A stretch of DNA of 64,000 nt from Pseudomonas orientalis (GCF_002934065.1 NZ_CP018049.1:5640501-5704500), one strand, 5' to 3'; shown: positions 34,123 to 42,462, numbered from the stretch's first letter. Notes: generated by a model from the letters alone, not told the origin. A program made the numbers and translations.

Positions 34123-34222
34123 AGGGCAAAAAAGGCCTCGCTTGACTTCGGCATGCCGTTCGGGTTGACTGAAACCAGAAAAGATCAATGATTGATATTT
34201 TTAACAACAAAGGTGTTGCATC

Positions 34223-35599
34223 ATGTCGGTACCCCCGCGTGCCGTTCAGCTTAACGAAGCGAACGCGTTCCTTAAGGATCATCCTGAGGTTCTGTACGTA
34301 GACCTTCTAATTGCGGATATGAATGGTGTGGTGCGCGGCAAGCGCATCGAACGCACCAGCCTCCACAAGGTTTACGAGAAGGGCATTAACCTGCCTGCCT
34401 CTTTATTTGCCCTGGATATCAACGGCTCGACGGTGGAAAGCACCGGCCTGGGCCTGGACATCGGCGATGCTGACCGAATCTGTTATCCAATCCCCGACAC
34501 CCTGTGCAATGAACCCTGGCAAAAGCGCCCTACCGCGCAACTGCTGATGACCATGCACGAACTGGAAGGTGAACCCTTCTTCGCCGATCCACGCGAAGTA
34601 CTGCGCCAAGTCGTGAGCAAGTTCGACGACATGGGCCTGACCATCTGCGCCGCCTTCGAGCTTGAGTTCTACCTGATCGACCAGGAGAACGTGAACGGCC
34701 GCCCTCAACCGCCGCGCTCGCCGATCTCCGGCAAACGCCCGCATTCGACACAGGTCTACCTGATCGATGACCTCGACGAATACGTCGATTGCCTCCAGGA
34801 CATTCTGGAAGGTGCCAAGGAGCAAGGCATCCCGGCCGATGCCATCGTCAAGGAAAGTGCCCCGGCGCAGTTCGAAGTGAACCTGCACCACGTGGCCGAC
34901 CCGATCAAGGCCTGCGACTACGCGGTACTGCTCAAGCGCCTGATCAAGAACATCGCCTACGACCATGAGATGGACACCACCTTCATGGCCAAGCCTTACC
35001 CCGGCCAGGCAGGCAACGGTTTGCACGTGCACATCTCCATTCTGGACAAGGACGGCAAGAACATTTTTGCCAGCGAGGATCCCGAGCAGAACGCCGCATT
35101 GCGTCACGCGATCGGCGGTGTGCTCGAGACCCTGCCCGCCCAGATGGCGTTCCTGTGCCCCAACGTCAACTCCTACCGCCGTTTCGGCGCACAGTTCTAC
35201 GTGCCGAATTCGCCGTGCTGGGGCCTGGACAACCGCACCGTGGCGATTCGCGTACCGACCGGCTCGTCCGATGCGGTGCGCATCGAACACCGCGTGGCCG
35301 GGGCCGATGCCAACCCTTACCTGCTGATGGCTTCGGTATTGGCCGGCGTGCACCACGGCCTGACCAACAAGATCGAACCGGGCGCGCCCGTGGAAGGCAA
35401 CAGCTACGAGCAGAACGAACAGAGCCTGCCGAACAACCTGCGCGATGCCCTGCGCGAGTTGGACGACAGCGAGGTGATGGCCAAGTACATCGATCCCAAA
35501 TACATCGATATCTTCGTCGCCTGTAAGGAAAGCGAGCTGGAGGAGTTCGAACACTCCATCTCCGACCTTGAGTACAACTGGTACCTGCATACCGTGTAA
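34223..35599 (+). CDS. spuI: Gamma-glutamylpolyamine synthetase paralogue (SpuI/PuuA-like)
   Basis: A second glutamine-synthetase-family ligase (458 residues), clearly distinct from spuB. N-terminal domain VDLLIADMNGVVRGKRIERTSL (about 25-46). Catalytic domain ICAAFELEFYLID, QFEVNLHHVADPIKACDYAVLL, GNGLHVHISILDKDG and RIEHRVAGADANPYLLMASVL. It probably glutamylates putrescine or a longer polyamine, as PuuA and the P. aeruginosa PauA/SpuI enzymes do. The RBS is AAAGGTG before the ATG at 34223. It is divergent from spuB and followed by a strong intrinsic terminator, so it forms its own unit. Confidence 0.9.
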   Translation: MSVPPRAVQLNEANAFLKDHPEVLYVDLLIADMNGVVRGKRIERTSLHKVYEKGINLPASLFALDINGSTVESTGLGLDIGDADRICYPIPDTLCNEPWQKRPTAQLLMTMHELEGEPFFADPREVLRQVVSKFDDMGLTICAAFELEFYLIDQENVNGRPQPPRSPISGKRPHSTQVYLIDDLDEYVDCLQDILEGAKEQGIPADAIVKESAPAQFEVNLHHVADPIKACDYAVLLKRLIKNIAYDHEMDTTFMAKPYPGQAGNGLHVHISILDKDGKNIFASEDPEQNAALRHAIGGVLETLPAQMAFLCPNVNSYRRFGAQFYVPNSPCWGLDNRTVAIRVPTGSSDAVRIEHRVAGADANPYLLMASVLAGVHHGLTNKIEPGAPVEGNSYEQNEQSLPNNLRDALRELDDSEVMAKYIDPKYIDIFVACKESELEEFEHSISDLEYNWYLHTV

Positions 35600-35616
35600 G
35601 CGTTTGCGGTGTTGAA

Positions 35617-35653
35617 GAAACGCCACAGGCTTGAGGGTCTGTGGCGTTTTTTT
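35617..35653 (+). terminator. Intrinsic terminator of the second glutamylpolyamine synthetase gene
   Basis: AACGCCACAG ... CTGTGGCGTT stem, with a T7 run, starts 18 bp after the stop codon. A-rich 5' flank makes it usable from both directions. Confidence 0.9.
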
Positions 35654-35685
35654 ATGGGGTTATCCAGGGAGTCCGAGTCGGCCTC

Positions 35686-35757
35686 ATCGGGGGCAAGCCC
35701 CCTCCCACACTTGAATGTATTCACAGATCTAACTGTGGGAGGGGGCTTGCCCCCGAT
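35686..35757. repeat. REPIN 11 (outward orientation), left of the tetR gene
   Basis: REP cores in ATCGG...CCCAC / GTGGG...CCGAT order. The spacer contains TGTATTCACAGATCTAA (35716-35732), the exact reverse complement of a segment in REPIN 12 on the other side of the tetR gene. Confidence 0.92.
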
Positions 35758-35821
35758 GGCGGTCTGGCAGACAACGAAGATTCCTGCTCATACAATGCCC
35801 GCTGCCTTGTAGGAGACTTCC

Positions 35822-36445
35822 ATGACAACCGCCGCCCCTCGCAAACCCCGCGCCCGCAGTCAAGCGCGGATCGACGCGATCCTGGACGCCGCCCGCGCCT
35901 TGCTGGCGGCCGAAGGCGTGGCCGGTTTGTCGATCTACAGCGTGGCCGAACGGGCGCAGATCCCGCCATCGTCGGTGTACCACTTTTTCGCCAGCGTGCC
36001 GGCACTGCTCGAGGCGTTGACGGCCGATGTGCACGCCGCCTTTCGCGCGGCCATCCAGGCGCCCATCGAACACGACTCGCTCAAGACCTGGCGCGACCTG
36101 TCCTGCATCGTCGAGCAGCGCATGCTCGCCATCTACAGCCATGACGCCGCCGCGCGCCAGTTGATCCTGGCCCAGCATGGGTTGACTGAAGTGACCCAGG
36201 CGGATCGTCAGCATGACCTGGAACTGGGCGATCTGATGTTGACGGTATTCAACCGCCACTTTGAAGTGCCGACACTACCGAGCGATGTGGATGTGTTCGC
36301 CCTGGCGCTTGAATTGAGTGACCGCGTGTATGCGCGCTCGGTGCATCAGCATGGGCAGATTACGCCGCGCATGGCGCAGGAAGGCATGCGGGTGTTTGAT
36401 GCGTATGTGGGGCTTTATCTGCCGGCTTACTTGCCCAAGCGCTGA
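35822..36445 (+). CDS. TetR-family transcriptional regulator
   Basis: A 207-residue repressor-like protein. The N-terminal HTH (about 15-60) has KPRARSQARIDAILDAARALLA, then GVAGLSIYSVAERAQIPPSSVYHFFASVPALLEAL, the standard TetR recognition helix region. The C-terminal ligand domain is helical without family-specific motifs. The ATG at 35822 follows GGAGACTTCC. It is bracketed by two REPINs with mirror-image spacers and has no obvious partner gene; its target is unknown. Confidence 0.87.
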   Translation: MTTAAPRKPRARSQARIDAILDAARALLAAEGVAGLSIYSVAERAQIPPSSVYHFFASVPALLEALTADVHAAFRAAIQAPIEHDSLKTWRDLSCIVEQRMLAIYSHDAAARQLILAQHGLTEVTQADRQHDLELGDLMLTVFNRHFEVPTLPSDVDVFALALELSDRVYARSVHQHGQITPRMAQEGMRVFDAYVGLYLPAYLPKR

Positions 36446-36470
36446 GTCTTGTGTTGGCTGGGCCGGCGTC

Positions 36471-36544
36471 ATCGGGGGCAAGCCCCCTCCCACATTTAGA
36501 TCTGTGAATACAGTCAAAGTGTGGGAGGGGGCTGGGCCCCCGAT
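36471..36544. repeat. REPIN 12 (outward orientation), right of the tetR gene, with an altered core
   Basis: Same orientation class as REPIN 11. Its spacer segment TTAGATCTGTGAATACA (36496-36512) is the reverse complement of that in REPIN 11. The right core reads GGGGGCTGGGCCCCC instead of GGGGGCTTGCCCCC, so the loop is altered. It occupies the tetR/ssuF convergent junction. Confidence 0.9.
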
Positions 36545-36559
36545 AGCGGTCTGAAGCAG

Positions 36560-36775
36560 TCACAGCTTGGCAATCGACACCTCAGTCGATTTCACAAAGG
36601 CAATCACCTCGCTGCCAATCACCAGCTCCAGCTCTTTCACCGAGCGCGTGGTGATTACAGACGTGACAATGCCCGAGGCCGTCTGCACGTCGATCTCCGA
36701 CAACACGTCGCCCACCACGATTTCCTTGATGGTGCCTTTGAATTGGTTACGCACGTTGATGGCTTTAATAGTCAT
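36560..36775 (-). CDS. ssuF: Molybdopterin-binding (Mop/TOBE) protein SsuF
   Basis: A 71-residue single Mop domain: MTIKAINVRNQFKGTIKEIV, then GDVLSEIDVQTASGIVTSVITTRSVKELELVIGSEVIAFVKSTEVSIAKL, the molbindin fold that binds molybdate-like oxyanions. In Pseudomonas the sulfonate operon ends with such a gene (ssuF), needed for sulfonate use in P. putida, although the mechanism is unclear. Start: ATG at 36775. It lies 19 bp after the ssuB stop, the last gene of ssuEADCBF. Confidence 0.92.
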   Translation of the reverse strand: MTIKAINVRNQFKGTIKEIVVGDVLSEIDVQTASGIVTSVITTRSVKELELVIGSEVIAFVKSTEVSIAKL

Positions 36776-36794
36776 GATGGTTTTCCTGTACAGG

Positions 36795-37601
36795 TTATTG
36801 AGCCCAACGCAATTGCGTCGGCAGCGGTGAAACAGGTTCGGGTTCCGGCGGTGAGCCGGGCAGCGACAGCACGCGGTTGAGTACTTCAGCCTCCAGCGCG
36901 GCCAGGCGATGTGAGCCACGGGCGCGCGGGCGTGGCAGGTCGATGCTCAGGTCGAGGCCGATTTCGCCGTCTTCGATCAGGATCACCCGGTCGGCAATCG
37001 CCACGGCTTCACTGACGTCATGGGTGACCAGCAGCACGGTAAAGCCGTGTTTTTGCCAGAGGTTTTCGATCAGTTGCTGCATCTCGATCCGGGTCAGGGC
37101 ATCCAGCGCCCCCAGCGGTTCGTCGAGCAGCAACAGGCGCGGCTGGTGAATCAAGGCGCGCGCCAGGGCGACGCGCTGCTTCTGCCCACCGGACAAGGCC
37201 GCCGGCCACTCATCGGCACGCTCGGCCAGGCCTACCGCCTCCAACGCCTGCAACGCCCTGGGACGCCAGTTGCCCTTGAGGCCCAGGCCGACGTTGTCGA
37301 TGATCTTTTTCCACGGCAGCAGGCGCGCTTCCTGGAACATCAGCCGCGTGTCTTCGATCGCCTCGTGCAGCGGCGCGGAGCCCGCCAGCAGTTCGCCGCC
37401 ACTGGCGTTGTCCAGGCCCGCCAGCAGGCGCAGCAAGGTACTTTTGCCGCAACCGCTGCGGCCGACCACGGCCACGAACTGGCCGGCAGGAATATGCAGG
37501 TCGATGTCCTTGAGCACTTCGCGAGCGCCAAAGGACTTGCGCAACTTGCGTACCGCCAGGGGGATACCCTTGAGCAGGCGCGGGGGTTGTTGAGCCGTCA
37601 T
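36795..37601 (-). CDS. ssuB: Aliphatic sulfonate ABC transporter ATP-binding protein
   Basis: ATPase of the sulfonate importer, 268 residues. Walker A VVGRSGCGKSTLLRLLAG (about 46-63), Q-loop LMFQEARLLPW, signature LSGGQKQRVALARALI, Walker B RLLLLDEPLGALD, switch LLVTHDVSEAVAIADR. Start: ATG at 37601 (MTAQQPPRLLKG), overlapping the ssuC stop by 4 bp; the longer open frame upstream is in the ssuC coding region. A Pro/Glu-rich C-terminal tail (PGSPPEPEPVSPLP) is typical of pseudomonad SsuB. Confidence 0.93.
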   Translation of the reverse strand: MTAQQPPRLLKGIPLAVRKLRKSFGAREVLKDIDLHIPAGQFVAVVGRSGCGKSTLLRLLAGLDNASGGELLAGSAPLHEAIEDTRLMFQEARLLPWKKIIDNVGLGLKGNWRPRALQALEAVGLAERADEWPAALSGGQKQRVALARALIHQPRLLLLDEPLGALDALTRIEMQQLIENLWQKHGFTVLLVTHDVSEAVAIADRVILIEDGEIGLDLSIDLPRPRARGSHRLAALEAEVLNRVLSLPGSPPEPEPVSPLPTQLRWAQ

Positions 37602-38386
37602 GCCGCACCTCCCTTGTTCACTTGATACGCCGGGTGCCAGCGCAGCCATACCCGTTCCAGGCCACGCGCCGCCAGGTCGGCCAGCTTGCCGAGGATCGCG
37701 TACATCACGATCGCCAGCACCACCACGTCGGTTTGCAGGAATTCGCGGGCATTCATCGCCAGGTAACCGATGCCGGAACTGGCCGAGATGGTTTCCGCCA
37801 CGATCAACGTCAACCACATGAAGCCCAGGGCAAAGCGCACGCCCACCAGGATCGACGGCAACGCGCCCGGCAGGATCACTTGCCAGAACAGGCTGAAGCC
37901 GGACAAACCGTAGCTGCGCGACATTTCCACCAGCGCCGGGTCGACGTTGCGGATGCCGTGGTAGGTGTTCAGGTAGATCGGAAACAATGTGCCCAGCGCT
38001 ACCAGGAAAATCTTCGCGGTCTCGTCAATCCCGAACCACAGGATCACCAATGGAATCAGCGCCAGGTGCGGCACGTTGCGAATCATCTGCACCGAGCTGT
38101 CGAGCAAACGTTCGCCCCACTTCGACAGGCCGGTGATAAAGCCCAGGGCCAGGCCGATGCTGCCACCGATCACAAAGCCCAGGCCCGCGCGCCAGCCGCT
38201 GATAGCCAGGTGCGTCCAGATTTCGCCGCTGCGGACCAGGTGGATGCCAGCCTCGATGACCGCACTGGGCGCCGGCAGAATACGCGTGGACAACCACCCT
38301 GCCGTCACCGACAACTGCCACACCGCCAGCAATAGAATCGGCAGCACCCAGGGCGCCACGCGATGGCTGAGTTTCTCAAGGTTCAT
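37598..38386 (-). CDS. ssuC: Aliphatic sulfonate ABC transporter permease
   Basis: Inner-membrane permease of the sulfonate importer, 262 residues and six helices, the first about 13-32 (WVLPILLLAVWQLSVTAGWL). The EAA loop is around residue 160 (EMSRSYGLSGFSLFWQVILPGALPSILVG). Start: ATG at 38386 (MNLEKLSHRV). The gap to ssuD is 8 bp, and it overlaps ssuB by 4 bp, so it is translated from the polycistronic ssu mRNA. Confidence 0.94.
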   Translation of the reverse strand: MNLEKLSHRVAPWVLPILLLAVWQLSVTAGWLSTRILPAPSAVIEAGIHLVRSGEIWTHLAISGWRAGLGFVIGGSIGLALGFITGLSKWGERLLDSSVQMIRNVPHLALIPLVILWFGIDETAKIFLVALGTLFPIYLNTYHGIRNVDPALVEMSRSYGLSGFSLFWQVILPGALPSILVGVRFALGFMWLTLIVAETISASSGIGYLAMNAREFLQTDVVVLAIVMYAILGKLADLAARGLERVWLRWHPAYQVNKGGAA

Positions 38387-38394
38387 GGCGCCCC

Positions 38395-39543
38395 TCAGCT
38401 CTGTGATGCAGCTTTGGGAAGGATGTCGTTGGCCACCATCTCGCCGAACGGGCTGACATAGCCGGCGCCTTTCGGCAGTTCGGGACGTTCGATATCCAGG
38501 TGCGGGAACAGCAACTCGGCGACCCGATACGACTCTTCCAGGTGCGGATAACCGGAGAAGATAAATGTGTCGATGCCCAGGTCCGCGTATTCCTTGACCC
38601 GCGCCGCAACCGTTGGGCCATCGCCCACCAGCGCCGTGCCCGCGCCGCCGCGCACCAGCCCGACCCCGGCCCACAGGTTGGGGCTGACTTCCAGGTTGTC
38701 GCGACTGCCGCCGTGCAAGGCCGCCATGCGCTGCTGGCCCACCGAGTCGAAGCGCGCCAGGGACGCCTGGGCGCGGGCGATGGTGTCGTCGTCCAAGTGG
38801 GAGATCAGTTTATCGGCGGCTTTCCAGGCCTCCTCATTGGTTTCACGCACGATCACGTGCAAGCGAATGCCGAAGCGCAGGGTGCGCCCGAGCTTGTCGG
38901 CCTTGGCCCGCACCTGCGCGATCTTTTCCGCCACCGCTGCCGGTGGTTCGCCCCAGGTCAGCACCATTTCCACTTGTTCGGCCGCCAGGTCCTGGGCCGC
39001 TTCGGACGATCCGCCAAAATACAGCGGCGGGCGTGGCTGCTGGACCGGCGGGTAGAGCAATTTGGCGCCCTTGACGCTGATGTGCTCGCCGTCGTAATCC
39101 ACGGTTTCGCCTTCAAGCACGCGGCGCCAGATGCGGGTGAACTCCACCGAGGCCTGGTAGCGCTCTTCGTGACTGAGGAACAAGCCGTCGCCGGCCAGTT
39201 CCTCCGGGTCACCGCCGGTGACCAGGTTGAACAGCGCGCGGCCGCCGGAGAGGCGGTCCAGGGTCGCCGCCTGACGCGCAGCCACCGTCGGGGAAATGAT
39301 CCCGGGGCGCAGCGCGACAAGAAATTTCAGACGCTGGGTCACGGGGATCAGCGAGGCAGCCACCAGCCAGGAATCTTCGCAGGAGCGCCCGGTCGGGATC
39401 AGCACCCCGCCGAAGCCCAGGCGGTCGGCGGCCTGTGCCACTTGTTGCAGGTAACCGTGATCGACGGCGCGAGCGCCTTCGGCGGTGCCGAGGTAATGAC
39501 CGTCGCCGTGGGTAGGCAGGAACCAGAAAATATTGAGGCTCAT
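38395..39543 (-). CDS. ssuD: FMNH2-dependent alkanesulfonate monooxygenase
   Basis: Uses FMNH2 from SsuE and O2 to split alkanesulfonates to aldehyde and sulfite, providing sulfur when sulfate is absent. A bacterial-luciferase-fold TIM barrel of 382 residues. It begins MSLNIFWFLPTHGDGHYLGT; the GGVLIPTGRSCEDSWLVAASL and SGGRALFNLVTGGDPEELAGDGLFLSHEERY segments are characteristic of SsuD. The C-terminal GYPHLEESYRVAELLFPHL contains the conserved tail. Start: ATG at 39543. Downstream of ssuA in the same operon. Confidence 0.95.
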   Translation of the reverse strand: MSLNIFWFLPTHGDGHYLGTAEGARAVDHGYLQQVAQAADRLGFGGVLIPTGRSCEDSWLVAASLIPVTQRLKFLVALRPGIISPTVAARQAATLDRLSGGRALFNLVTGGDPEELAGDGLFLSHEERYQASVEFTRIWRRVLEGETVDYDGEHISVKGAKLLYPPVQQPRPPLYFGGSSEAAQDLAAEQVEMVLTWGEPPAAVAEKIAQVRAKADKLGRTLRFGIRLHVIVRETNEEAWKAADKLISHLDDDTIARAQASLARFDSVGQQRMAALHGGSRDNLEVSPNLWAGVGLVRGGAGTALVGDGPTVAARVKEYADLGIDTFIFSGYPHLEESYRVAELLFPHLDIERPELPKGAGYVSPFGEMVANDILPKAASQS

Positions 39544-39568
39544 GGAGTTGTCTCCTGAAGAAGTCGGA

Positions 39569-40537
39569 TTACGGCGCTTTGGCAACAGCGGCGGGTGGGG
39601 TCCAGATCACGTCCTTGATGCTCAAGGGCTTGGGAATCAATTTGAGCTGGTAGAAGGCGTCGGCGATTTTCTGCTGGGCCGCGACCACTTCCGGCGTCAG
39701 GAACAGCGCGCCGTAGCCCTGGCGTTTCACCGAGGTGAGGGTGATATCAGCCGGCAGGCCGAGCAGCGGCGCGACCTGATCAGTCACTTGCTGCGGGTTG
39801 GCCTTGGACCATTCGCCCACGGCGCGCACTTCTTCCACCAGCGCCTTGATCACCTCCGGGTGCTGTTCGGCGTAAGGCTTGGTGGCCAGGTAGAACTGGT
39901 GGTTGTCGGCAATGCCGGTGCCGTCGCGCAGGGTGCGCGCTTGCAGCTGTTTCTCGGCGGCGGCCTGGTACGGGTCCCAGATCACCCAGGCGTCCACGCT
40001 GCCGCGCTCGAAGGCGGCGCGGGCATCGGCGGGCGGCAGGAATACGGTTTTCACGTCGGTGTAGTTGAGGCCAGCATCTTCCAGGGCACGCACCAGCAGG
40101 TAATGCACGTTGGAGCCTTTGTTCAAGACAACGGTTTTGCCCTTGAGCTCAGCCACCGACTTGATCGTAGAGTCTTTCGGCACCAGGATCGCTTCACTGG
40201 TCGGCGCCGGTGGCTCATAGGCCACGTAAAGCAGATCCGCACCGGCGGCCTGGGCGAACACCGGTGGGGTTTCGCCGGTGACGCCAAAGTCGATGGAGCC
40301 GACATTCAGGCCCTCAAGCAGTTGCGGGCCACCGGGGAACTCGGTCCATTGCACCTGCACGCCCTGAGCAGCCAGGCGCTTTTCCAGCGAGCCCTTGGCC
40401 TTGAGCAGCACCAGCGTGCCGTACTTCTGATAACCGATCCGCAGGGTGTCTGCGGCGTGGGCTTGAACGATGGCGCCGAAGGACACAGCCGCAGCAAACA
40501 GTGCGACCAGACCGCGACGCAAAATGACAGTGCGCAT
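39569..40537 (-). CDS. ssuA: Aliphatic sulfonate-binding periplasmic protein
   Basis: Periplasmic receptor of the sulfonate importer, 322 residues. Signal peptide about 1-28 (GLVALFAAAVSFGAIVQAHA). The mature part has ADTLRIGYQKYGTLVLLKAKG, LLEGLNVGSIDFGVTGETPPVFAQAAGADL, ELKGKTVVLNKGSNVHYLLVRALE and FERGSVDAWVIWDPYQAAAEKQ, the NMT1/THI5-like sulfonate-binding pattern. Start: ATG at 40537. It lies 96 bp after ssuE and 25 bp before ssuD. Confidence 0.94.
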   Translation of the reverse strand: MRTVILRRGLVALFAAAVSFGAIVQAHAADTLRIGYQKYGTLVLLKAKGSLEKRLAAQGVQVQWTEFPGGPQLLEGLNVGSIDFGVTGETPPVFAQAAGADLLYVAYEPPAPTSEAILVPKDSTIKSVAELKGKTVVLNKGSNVHYLLVRALEDAGLNYTDVKTVFLPPADARAAFERGSVDAWVIWDPYQAAAEKQLQARTLRDGTGIADNHQFYLATKPYAEQHPEVIKALVEEVRAVGEWSKANPQQVTDQVAPLLGLPADITLTSVKRQGYGALFLTPEVVAAQQKIADAFYQLKLIPKPLSIKDVIWTPPAAVAKAP

Positions 40538-40633
40538 GGCGCTCTCTCCAAATATGCGAATGGGGTATTGGCTGCACCTGCTTGGCCGTTGGCGGCTGAG
40601 TAAGGTGAGTGTTTCCAGATGTTGGGGTAAGGC

Positions 40634-41227
40634 TCAAATGCTCCAGCGAGCACTCAACAAGCGTTCATTCAGTACATGCGGGTCCAGCGGCTTCGGGCGG
40701 CGGGCCATGGCGCTGTAAAACTGCTCCAGGGCTTCCTGCAGACGCTGTTCAAGCACCGGCACCAACTGCGCCTGGGCACTGCCTTCGCCGTAGGCGATCT
40801 GGCTGTCTTCGGCAAAAATCCCGTGGAGCAATTCCTGCGCCTTCAGCGCCGACAACACCGGCTTGAGGGCGTAATCCACCGCCAGCATGTGCGCGATGCT
40901 GCCGCCGGTGGCCATCGGCAACACCACCTTGTGGGCCAGGGCGCGCTCGGGCAGCAAGTCGAGTACCGTCTTCAAGGCACCGGAGAACGACGCCTTGTAC
41001 ACCGGCGTGGCGATCACCAGGCCATCGGCATTCGCCACTTGCTGCAACAGGTCGATGACCTTGGGGCTGTCGAACCGTGCGTGCAGCAGGTCTTCGGCCG
41101 GGAAGTCGCGGATCTGGTAACTCACCACTTCCACGCCCTGATCCTGCAGCCATTGACGGGTTTTCTCCAGCAAGACCCCTGAGCGGGAACGCTGACTGGG
41201 ACTGCCTCCAAGTGTTACGACCAGCAT
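40634..41227 (-). CDS. ssuE: NAD(P)H-dependent FMN reductase
   Basis: Supplies FMNH2 to the SsuD monooxygenase. A flavodoxin-like protein of 197 residues, starting MLVVTLGGSPSQRSRSGVLL, with the FMN-phosphate loop GSPSQRSRS, then VIATPVYKASFSGALKTVLDLLP and PMATGGSIAHMLAVDYALKPVL. First gene of the ssu operon. The upstream 150 bp are AT-rich, and a terminator serving the upstream lsfA gene lies before them, so the operon probably has its own sulfur-controlled promoter. Confidence 0.93.
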   Translation of the reverse strand: MLVVTLGGSPSQRSRSGVLLEKTRQWLQDQGVEVVSYQIRDFPAEDLLHARFDSPKVIDLLQQVANADGLVIATPVYKASFSGALKTVLDLLPERALAHKVVLPMATGGSIAHMLAVDYALKPVLSALKAQELLHGIFAEDSQIAYGEGSAQAQLVPVLEQRLQEALEQFYSAMARRPKPLDPHVLNERLLSARWSI

Positions 41228-41379
41228 GTAGGGAATTCCTTAAGCAAGTGTCGGCGGTTCGCTGCGTAGCGATGACGCCAAGATGGAACAGACCTTAGCA
41301 GTAGATTTATATATCTTTAAATCTTATTTATTCATTTGTTTATTCCATAAAAACATATGCAGGAAACAGATCGCCACGC

Positions 41380-41404
41380 AAAAAAAAAGGCCATCGAAAT
41401 GGCC
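41380..41404 (-). terminator. Intrinsic terminator downstream of lsfA
   Basis: On the minus strand the stem GGCCATTTCGATGGCC is followed by a run of nine T. It separates lsfA from the ssu operon. REPIN 13 lies between the lsfA stop and this terminator, thus within the lsfA 3' untranslated region. Confidence 0.88.
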
Positions 41405-41435
41405 TGAAAACCCCTGCTTGAAATGCGCTCAACAT

Positions 41436-41522
41436 GTGGGAGGGGGCTTGCCCCCGATAGCGGTGGGTCAGCTAAATATTTGGTAACTGAGGCACCGTAA
41501 TCGGGGGCAAGCCCCCTCCCAC
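41436..41522. repeat. REPIN 13, in the lsfA 3' region
   Basis: A head-to-head REP pair with canonical cores in a co-directional gap; its loop is more AT-rich (AAATATTTGG) than most. Confidence 0.92.
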
Positions 41523-41551
41523 ACTGGTCCTGTTTCCAGGTTTGACCTTCG

Positions 41552-42190
41552 TTAACGGTTGGGTTGTGGGGTAAGGCGCAAGTATGGCTTCACCGCGCGA
41601 TAGCCCTTCGGAAAGCGTTTCTTGATCTCTTCCTCATCCTTGAGCGACGGTACGATCACCACTTCATCCCCGTCCTGCCAGTTGGCTGGCGTGGCGACCT
41701 TATGGTTGTCGGTCAACTGCAGCGAGTCGATCACCCGCAGGATTTCGTGGAAGTTGCGGCCGGTGCTGGCCGGGTAGGTGATGGTCAGGCGGATTTTCTT
41801 GTTCGGGTCGATCACGAACAAGGAGCGCACGGTGAGGGTGTCACTCGCGTTGGGATGGATCAGGTCGTAGAGGTCCGAAACCTTGCGGTCGGCATCGGCC
41901 AGGATCGGGAAGTTGACGACGGTGTCCTGGGTTTCGTTGATATCTTCGATCCACTTGTGGTGCGAGTCCACCGGGTCCACCGACAGGGCGATAGCCTTGA
42001 CGCCGCGCTGGGCGAATTCATCCTTGAGCTTGGCGGTGAAGCCCAACTCAGTGGTGCACACCGGGGTAAAGTCCGCCGGATGGGAAAACAGCACACCCCA
42101 GCTATCGCCCAGCCATTCGTGGAAACGAATCTTGCCGGCGCTGGAATCCTGTTCGAAGTCGGGGGCGATATCGCCCAGTCTTAGGCTCAT
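41552..42190 (-). CDS. lsfA: 1-Cys peroxiredoxin LsfA (Prx6 family)
   Basis: A thiol peroxidase of 212 residues that reduces hydrogen and organic peroxides. The peroxidatic cysteine is C45 in HPADFTPVCTTELG. The C-terminal half is the long Prx6-type extension (YPASTGRNFHEILRVIDSLQL, then VATPANWQDGDEVVIVPSLKDEE), and no resolving cysteine is in the usual 2-Cys position. LsfA was found in P. putida as a protein induced by sulfate starvation, and here it is directly upstream of the ssu operon, which agrees. Start: ATG at 42190. Confidence 0.93.
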   Translation of the reverse strand: MSLRLGDIAPDFEQDSSAGKIRFHEWLGDSWGVLFSHPADFTPVCTTELGFTAKLKDEFAQRGVKAIALSVDPVDSHHKWIEDINETQDTVVNFPILADADRKVSDLYDLIHPNASDTLTVRSLFVIDPNKKIRLTITYPASTGRNFHEILRVIDSLQLTDNHKVATPANWQDGDEVVIVPSLKDEEEIKKRFPKGYRAVKPYLRLTPQPNR

Positions 42191-42428
42191 GGTGTGGCTC
42201 CTGATGAGTGCTTATGGAGCCCACTGTGCATGGATCGGAGCAAATTTAAAAAGAATAAATATCGATTCATCTAGACGATAAAGGAATATTAAAAATCTGT
42301 TCATTGGACGTGATCAGCACTGAGGAGCACCATCGTTTCCAAGGTTCGAGAAGGCCTTGAGACGCTGCACAAAGAGGGTTCAGGAAGGGCTTGCGGGGGT
42401 TGAGCCCGACTTGAAAAGCAAGACACCC

Positions 42429-42449
42429 TGCCCGGCATTGCGCCGGGCA
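42429..42449 (-). terminator. Hairpin downstream of the OprD-family porin gene
   Basis: TGCCCGGC-GCAAT-GCCGGGCA (minus strand) begins 14 bp after the porin stop. The stem is strong but only an interrupted T-rich stretch follows, so termination may be inefficient. Confidence 0.55.
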
Positions 42450-42462
42450 AGGTTTTACGCAG

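Larger units (their letters stand above)
33625..34222. other. 598 bp divergent intergenic region between spuB and the second glutamylpolyamine synthetase gene
   Basis: No credible gene is seen here, including the position where spuA (gamma-glutamyl-GABA hydrolase) lies next to spuB in P. aeruginosa. It contains a perfect 12 bp palindrome near spuB (33732-33743), an A/T-rich block with runs of A (about 34055-34130) and a terminator-like hairpin at 34098-34122. Promoters for both flanking transcripts are expected here. Confidence 0.7.
41228..41551. other. Intergenic region between ssuE and lsfA (324 bp)
   Basis: Reading in the direction of transcription (minus strand), it holds REPIN 13 just after the lsfA stop, a Rho-independent terminator (41380-41404), and then an AT-rich stretch (about 41290-41360) that probably includes the ssuE promoter and sulfur-responsive (CysB-type) sites. 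No gene is seen. Confidence 0.7.

Noticed and set aside
33813..34124. 103-codon open frame between spuB and the second synthetase gene
   Set aside because: No ribosome binding site, no motif, and it ends in a lysine/proline-rich stretch from the A-run block.
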